NCBI GenBank assembly: GCA_014871385.1
Contig: CM026423.1
Span: forward strand, 12,517,952-12,581,951
Origin: Ceratodon purpureus
Taxonomy: Eukaryota > Streptophyta > Bryopsida > Pseudoditrichales > Ditrichaceae
DNA length: 64,000 bases
Direction: 5' to 3'
The notes under the pieces are model-generated. The model had not been told where the DNA came from and did no database searches. It saw only the letters and a list, made by a program, of their open reading frames with translations. The stretch's first letter is position 1; each line of letters begins with the position of its first letter. The position numbers and the translations under genes are program-made. Of the stretch, positions 59,118 through 64,000 are shown piece after piece.

Positions 59118-60052
59118 AGAGCTGTGGTGCAAATCCCCTAAGACCGTGGACGGAAGCTGGACGGACCGAAGAGCCGAAGAGGGCAAGACCGCGGAGTGCG
59201 AAAAGAGCGTCACGCATTTTGCAGAGGCAGCATTTTTTTGCAGGTTTCGGAGTCTTCGTACAAGTCTTTGCCTGCGAGGGATCATTTGCCGGCACCGCAA
59301 CAAATATCAGCCCCCCGGGCCCCGCATTTCTGATTCCGTCTTCGATTTCTTCACCATCGCATCACACGCAGTAGTTGCCGCAAACGCCAACAAAACTAAT
59401 CGCAGGAAAAACGGATCAGTATCAAGCAGTGTGGCGCACATCAAGCTAACCTAGCTTAGATGCTAAGGGAGGAGGCAACGTGGAGGAGACGCCGTGGTGG
59501 AAGAGAGAGCGAGAGAGCGAGCGAGAGAGAGAGAGAGGAAGGAGTGAGGACAGAGAGGGATCTGGAAGCGTGCGACGGGGCGAGATTATGCTGAGGTGCA
59601 GCTGAGGTGTGGAGGAAGCGTGGGAGGTTGAGTAGGAGGAGGAGGACAGGGAGGAGGAGGAGAGGTGATGGAAGAGAACGTAGTGTTTCGTTTCAACTTC
59701 GCAGCAGCAGCCACGCCGCAGCAGGAGCAGCCGCAGCCGCAGGTGTGCTTGCTGCTCGCTCAAGTTTTCCGTCTCTGTTGATGCGTGAATCGGCAGCTTT
59801 GCGGCCGTCAGCCCGCGCGTGTTGCGTTGATCAGCTTTCTTTAGTTTGTGTTGGACGGCAGAGTGTTGCGTGATTTGCTTTCAGTGTTTCCCGGGGAGGG
59901 CAATGTGTTGATGTTTTGGATGTGTGAGGGCGATTTGAAGGTGTGAGGAGCTGGAGAGTTGGTTAATTAAGTTTGGTTGAGTTGGAGTGGAAAGGAGGAG
60001 GGAGAATAGTAGAGAGTGCGGGGAAGATTTTGAGGTTGGAAAGAGAGGAGAT
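59118..60052 (+). promoter_or_regulatory. Upstream and leader region of the methyltransferase gene
   Basis: GC content rises here. A (GA)n-rich microsatellite lies at about 59501-59540, and GAGGAG-rich purine runs at 59633-59670. GA-rich tracts near plant start sites often mark core promoters and leaders. No protein-coding exon is supported. Confidence 0.4.
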
Positions 60053-62829
60053 ATGAGAGGGCCATCGCTCTTTGCCTGCTTGCCAGGCTTGACGACCAAC
60101 TGTTTGCTCCAGAGTCTGTTGAAGAATAGCAATGCCCTTGGTATTGCTGCGGAGCAGCCGCTGCTGCCTCCCCCTCCGCCGTCCGAGGAGGTGTTCCCGT
60201 CGGAGGTATGTCATTGTATCCCGTTTGTTTCTTTTTCTCTGGGATAAGTTGTTCTCTTGACAATGTTTCTACTATCCACTGCTGCACAAGAGATTTCGGA
60301 GTCAGAAATTCACAAGAGAGGCTTGCGTGATAGTTATGTGCTAGATGTTTTGAAGAAGCGTAGCTAACTCTTGGAACTGCGCATAGTAGCAAATTGCAGC
60401 AGTTGTGTTGAAGAAGCGCATGGATATTTTGGTTGACTTTACTATTTGTTGATGTGTTAGAATTATATTGTTTTATTGTGTTACTGCAGGCTGAGGAGTC
60501 TACGTCCTGTGTGATGGAGCCTATCGCTTTGCAAGGTGGCATGACGCTTCTCAAGGTACACGTTACTCTGCGGTTTGATAGGATTTGATAGTGTGTAGCT
60601 CTAACGCCACTTTATATGTAAAGGATGTCAAGGTTTATGTAGGGTTTAACCTAGCCATTGAGAAAAAAATATTAGTTCACTAAAGAAATCACATTGAATT
60701 CCCAGTTTCGTGGTCTCTTCTTTGATGGCAGGGCCGAGTGAACAGCCAAAGCATACTCAAGGTGTCTAACTCGGATTTAGTTCCCGGAAAATATGAAGGT
60801 ACTGAATCTCACTTCTGGAAGCATTAATAATTTAGGTTCTTTGATTGCTTTTCCAGCGCTAGACTTTGCAATCACAGGCTCACTGCTGACTTGATGTGTG
60901 GTATAGGAGGATTAAAACTCTGGGAATGCACCATTGATCTCGTTGAAACTCTGCGACGGGAAATCCAAGATGGACAACTATCGTTTCGTGGGAAGCGTGT
61001 GCTTGAGGTATCTAACAGATATTTCTTGTTGAATGTCGCTTTAGGAAACCAATGAAATTTTATTGTATGATTGACTTCTGCTTGAGTTGTGTGTGCGATT
61101 CCATCCTAAATATGCTGATATTCTTGTCATGTTAAAAAGCTCTGATATCTTGCTGCGTTGACGATGATGTTGCTGACTCTATTTCTGTCTTCTTTATGTA
61201 CAGCTTGGTTGTGGACATGGTCTTCCCGGAATCTTTGCATGCTTAAAGGTGAGATAGATATTGCAGTAGTTACTATCAGTTTATGATCCAAAAGTGATAC
61301 CAGTATTCTAGCATTTTGCAATCTTTTCTGTTGGTACCGGAAGTGACAGATTTGTTTTGAGTGATGTTATGGTGATATTTCAAGTGGAGTGATGGCTTGA
61401 GAAGGTCGTATTGACTGAAGCCTAGCTGCATCACCTAAAGTACTTCAAAAGGGCGATTGGAATCGCTCAGTACTGAAACTGTACTTGTTGAATGCAACAG
61501 GGTGCATCTAGTGTTCATTTTCAGGACTTCAATGCTGAAGTGTTGAGAAACCTTACGATAAAAAATGTGCAAGCCAACTTAGAGCAAGCACGAGGGGGAC
61601 TTGTAAGAATAAATTCTGTCAGTTCTGATGGAATTGCGGCAAACAAGGGTTTAGTTGTGGCGCCCGATATTCACTACTATGCTGGTGACTGGTCAGATGT
61701 ACACGATGTGTTGTCTGTAGTGCGGTGTGGTTCAGCTGGAAGTGGTGATAATGAGGATGGAGCCTTCAACTTCAGGTTCAATGAAAGTGATTTATATGAG
61801 CCTATGCCAGAGAGTGGGGACAATGAGATCAAAAGTGGTGGTCTTAGTCGCACTGGCTCAAAGAATCGACTTGCGAGGAAGCTCTCTGGAAGTCAGGCTT
61901 GCGAAAGGGGGCATACTAACACTACTCAAGAAGGTGGTTATGACATTATACTAATGTCTGAGACTGTCTACTCGTTAGCATCGCTTCCGAAGCTCTACGA
62001 GCTCATTAAAAAGGTACATTCTCGATTCTTTGTGTTACAGGCGACGTTTTGAAGTTCTGGTTGCTGTTGCAAAATTCATGATATTGACATTTGATTTTTT
62101 GCATATTCCCTTTCTTTAATTTAAGTCTTAACCTATTGACTTGATTTTTTGAGTGCAGTGCATACGTCCTCCTTACGGTGTTGTTTACGTAGCGGGTAAG
62201 AAACATTACTTCGGAGTTGGTGGAGGGACTCGTCAATTTAAGCACCTGGTTGAGGATGATGGTACGTATTTGAGACTGGCATTTACCATCTTTCATTGTA
62301 TGAATGTGTCCTTCATATGGAAAGTCAGGGCTTTTAGAACTGGAAGTTCTCGAGTCTGCTTTTGTAGTATCTGCATCTTTTTTGTGAATTATGTGTCCCT
62401 TTTGATCTACAGTAATTCCTGTTCTTTACTCCATGAGAGCAATTGGCTTTACACTTTGGATCAATGTTGGAAAGTCGGATCAAGTGCGAATTTGTGTATA
62501 CATTTTGTTAGTTTCTTTCTACATTATCGAGTTCTGGTGCGCAGTGACACCTAGAATGTAGTACTAGCAATGGTCCACTGTTAATTGTTCATGAGTTCGT
62601 CTGACATGTTTGGATGTATTATTTTATGTTTTAACTTTTTGTTTCAGATGCAATTGAGTTGACATTGGGCAGAGTTGATATATCAATTAAGTGTTATCTG
62701 CCATTTTTCTAACTAAATTTTTGCTGGCTCCTAATTCTTCTCGCAGGTGTAATGGCAGCACATCTAGTTGCTGATTTTGCCGATGGGTCTTCAAATGTTA
62801 GGGAAATTTGGAAGTTCTTTTTCAGGTGA
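60053..62829 (+). CDS. METTL18: METTL18/HPM1-like protein-histidine methyltransferase, eight exons
   Basis: Exons are 60053-60205, 60490-60555, 60732-60798, 60907-61007, 61204-61248, 61501-62013, 62159-62261 and 62747-62829. They sum to 1131 nt (376 aa), all phases consistent. The seven-beta-strand SAM-binding fold is evident: DLVPGKYEGGLKLWECTIDL, then motif I VLELGCGHGLPGIFACLKGA (~127-146), then HFQDFNAEVLRNLTIKNV (~150-167). Later come YDIILMSETVYSLASLPKLY and the C-terminal YVAGKKHYFGVGGGTRQF. Yeast HPM1 and human METTL18 methylate a histidine of ribosomal protein uL3, and a similar role is inferred. Exon 6 carries a ~100-residue Ser/Gly/Asn/Asp-rich insert (~175-280) between the fold's strands, while the N-terminal part is short. 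Expected location is nucleus or cytosol. Confidence 0.92.
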
Positions 62830-63827
62830 TTGAAAAGGTGCTAAAGATTGCACGGTACTCTCGTCATGCAAGGAGCGCCTGAAAGAAGGCGGATGTCGAA
62901 ACCATTGAGGAATTTTCAACCTAATCTTCAGCTGTTGCATCTGGGCTTCGATGTCCATCGTCGTCAGCGGCTACAATTTTGGAAGCAATTACTTTGGTAG
63001 ATGTACAATTCTTATGTTAGAGCTCATTTGTTGTCTGAGGAGAGACATACTTAAAAGTTCGAATGTCCACATTTCAGAGTAACAAGCTTATATGGACTTT
63101 CGACAGTCAATTAGAAACGTTGCGACTGTATTATCGCCTGAGTTGATCACGTGTTCTACATGTGGATATTGATTGAATTCTACCAAACCTAGTGCACGCA
63201 TTATGGTTTAATATTTAGCATTCAAGAAGTGGAACATGACTTGATAGGTTTATCCTTTACCAACCTGTCTATAATCCTGTACTCCTTCATATTAATCTAA
63301 GTTACATTTTTCTCGTTTATATGACATCACAAACTACGGCATCAACTATGGATGGTCCAACTATTAACAGAAGCCTATAATAACAAGAGAAGTAGCTGTT
63401 CTCATTGTAAGTAATCCGATTATATGTGAAGCTCGGGGCCCATCCTCACTACTAGCCGCACAATGGAGTGATAAGCACCCTTATAAAGGGCGTCTATCAC
63501 ATCAAGGAGAAGTACCATACAGAGAAATTAACTATGATATAATTTCAAAGTGAACTAAACCTTTCGTGTATCCATACAATTGCAATTGTGGACAATACAC
63601 ATAAGACAAAGGCCCAAGACACGGCCAGATGATAACGGCCCAAGCATCATGCTTCTATAATTATTAACTAAGTAAGCAATCCAGACAAAAGAGTCAAAAC
63701 AAACGAATCCCTACCACATAAACAATCAAAGACTGAATGAAAGAGAACGCTGACCAACACAACCGAATCCAAGCCAAACAAAAAAGGAGTCTAAAACCAC
63801 TATATCAAAACTGAAACCCCACTCACA
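62830..63827. other. 3' region of the methyltransferase gene and intergenic DNA
   Basis: Presumed 3' UTR, then sequence with no recognised gene. The right part leads into the inverted RPN2 downstream copy, with weak similarity fading left of 63828. Confidence 0.45.
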
Positions 63828-64000
63828 AGAGAAAACAAAAGAGACACTTCAAGCCTGCATAGCTTTCTAAAGACCGTCTTATCATTACAAGGAAAAATTT
63901 CACAATAACATCGATCACTCACACTATCCCTGTGCCTGGATGAGCAGAGAAGAATATGTTGGTGTATAAACATTTCAGACTCGCGTCTGTTCCACGCATG
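63828..64000 (-). other. 3' UTR of a second, inverted RPN2 copy
   Basis: Read on the minus strand this matches the region just after the RPN2 stop (30659 to about 30850). By eye there are three substitutions and a 5-base indel in the first ~165 bases, then rapid divergence. The match starts at CATGCGTGGAAC and reaches the window edge, so homology must continue outside. A second RPN2 reading leftward toward this edge, with its stop about 58 bases beyond 64000, is the simplest inference. Confidence 0.88.

Noticed and set aside
58783..59454. 223-codon plus-strand frame
   Set aside because: It starts with GTG, has no recognised domain, and its internal similarity comes from the repeated TATA-containing block. 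It is more likely promoter or leader DNA.

Overview
The window reads as nuclear DNA of a land plant. GT-AG introns are common, and there is a chloroplast-targeted RNA-binding protein, a TIR-NBS-LRR resistance gene, a CACTA (En/Spm) DNA transposon with plant-type tnp2 transposase, a chromodomain Ty3/gypsy retrotransposon and several MITEs. The mix of GC-rich coding exons with AT-rich intergenic DNA, and the style of the TIR and tnp2 proteins, make a bryophyte (perhaps a moss) my best guess. I cannot fix the species from sequence alone.

Layout. 1-16.6 kb is transposon territory. It holds decayed tandem repeats, an internally deleted CACTA relative (4.6-5.6 kb), then an apparently complete CACTA element. 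Its five-exon tnp2 transposase (minus, 10375-6128, 1206 codons with clean phases) and four-exon second gene (plus, 12433-15460, 805 aa) diverge from a 2-kb spacer that carries an F-box-like ORF. The right flank (16.07-16.38 kb) is packed with short subterminal-type repeats. 19.1-21.0 kb hides a small five-exon gene (165 aa, one membrane segment, all introns phase 1) that I do not recognise. 22.6-23.5 kb is an intronless chloroplast two-RRM protein (minus). 23.8-26.8 kb holds three MITEs in AT-rich DNA. 27.5-30.6 kb is an uninterrupted RPN2 gene of the 19S proteasome. 31.3-33.3 kb has a 14-copy 25-bp satellite and a decayed gene of unknown family. 35.2-39.9 kb is a four-exon TIR-NBS-LRR gene (minus, 1179 aa). 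40.8-43.0 kb is a broken short-chain reductase gene. 43.9-44.7 kb is a foldback MITE. 46.4-49.8 kb is a 12-exon TatD-type nuclease gene (minus, 317 aa). 51.5-57.6 kb is a very young LTR retrotransposon. 60.1-62.8 kb is an eight-exon METTL18/HPM1-like histidine methyltransferase gene (376 aa). The last ~170 bases are a second, inverted copy of the RPN2 3' untranslated region, so a second RPN2 probably lies just beyond the right edge.

The host genes (RPN2, cpRNP, TatD, METTL18, TNL, small gene) are separate housekeeping or defence functions and show no operon-like coupling. The working parts that belong together are the two CACTA genes with their subterminal repeats, and the retrotransposon LTRs with its polyprotein. 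All exon junctions were read by eye from splice signals, frame continuity and family motifs.
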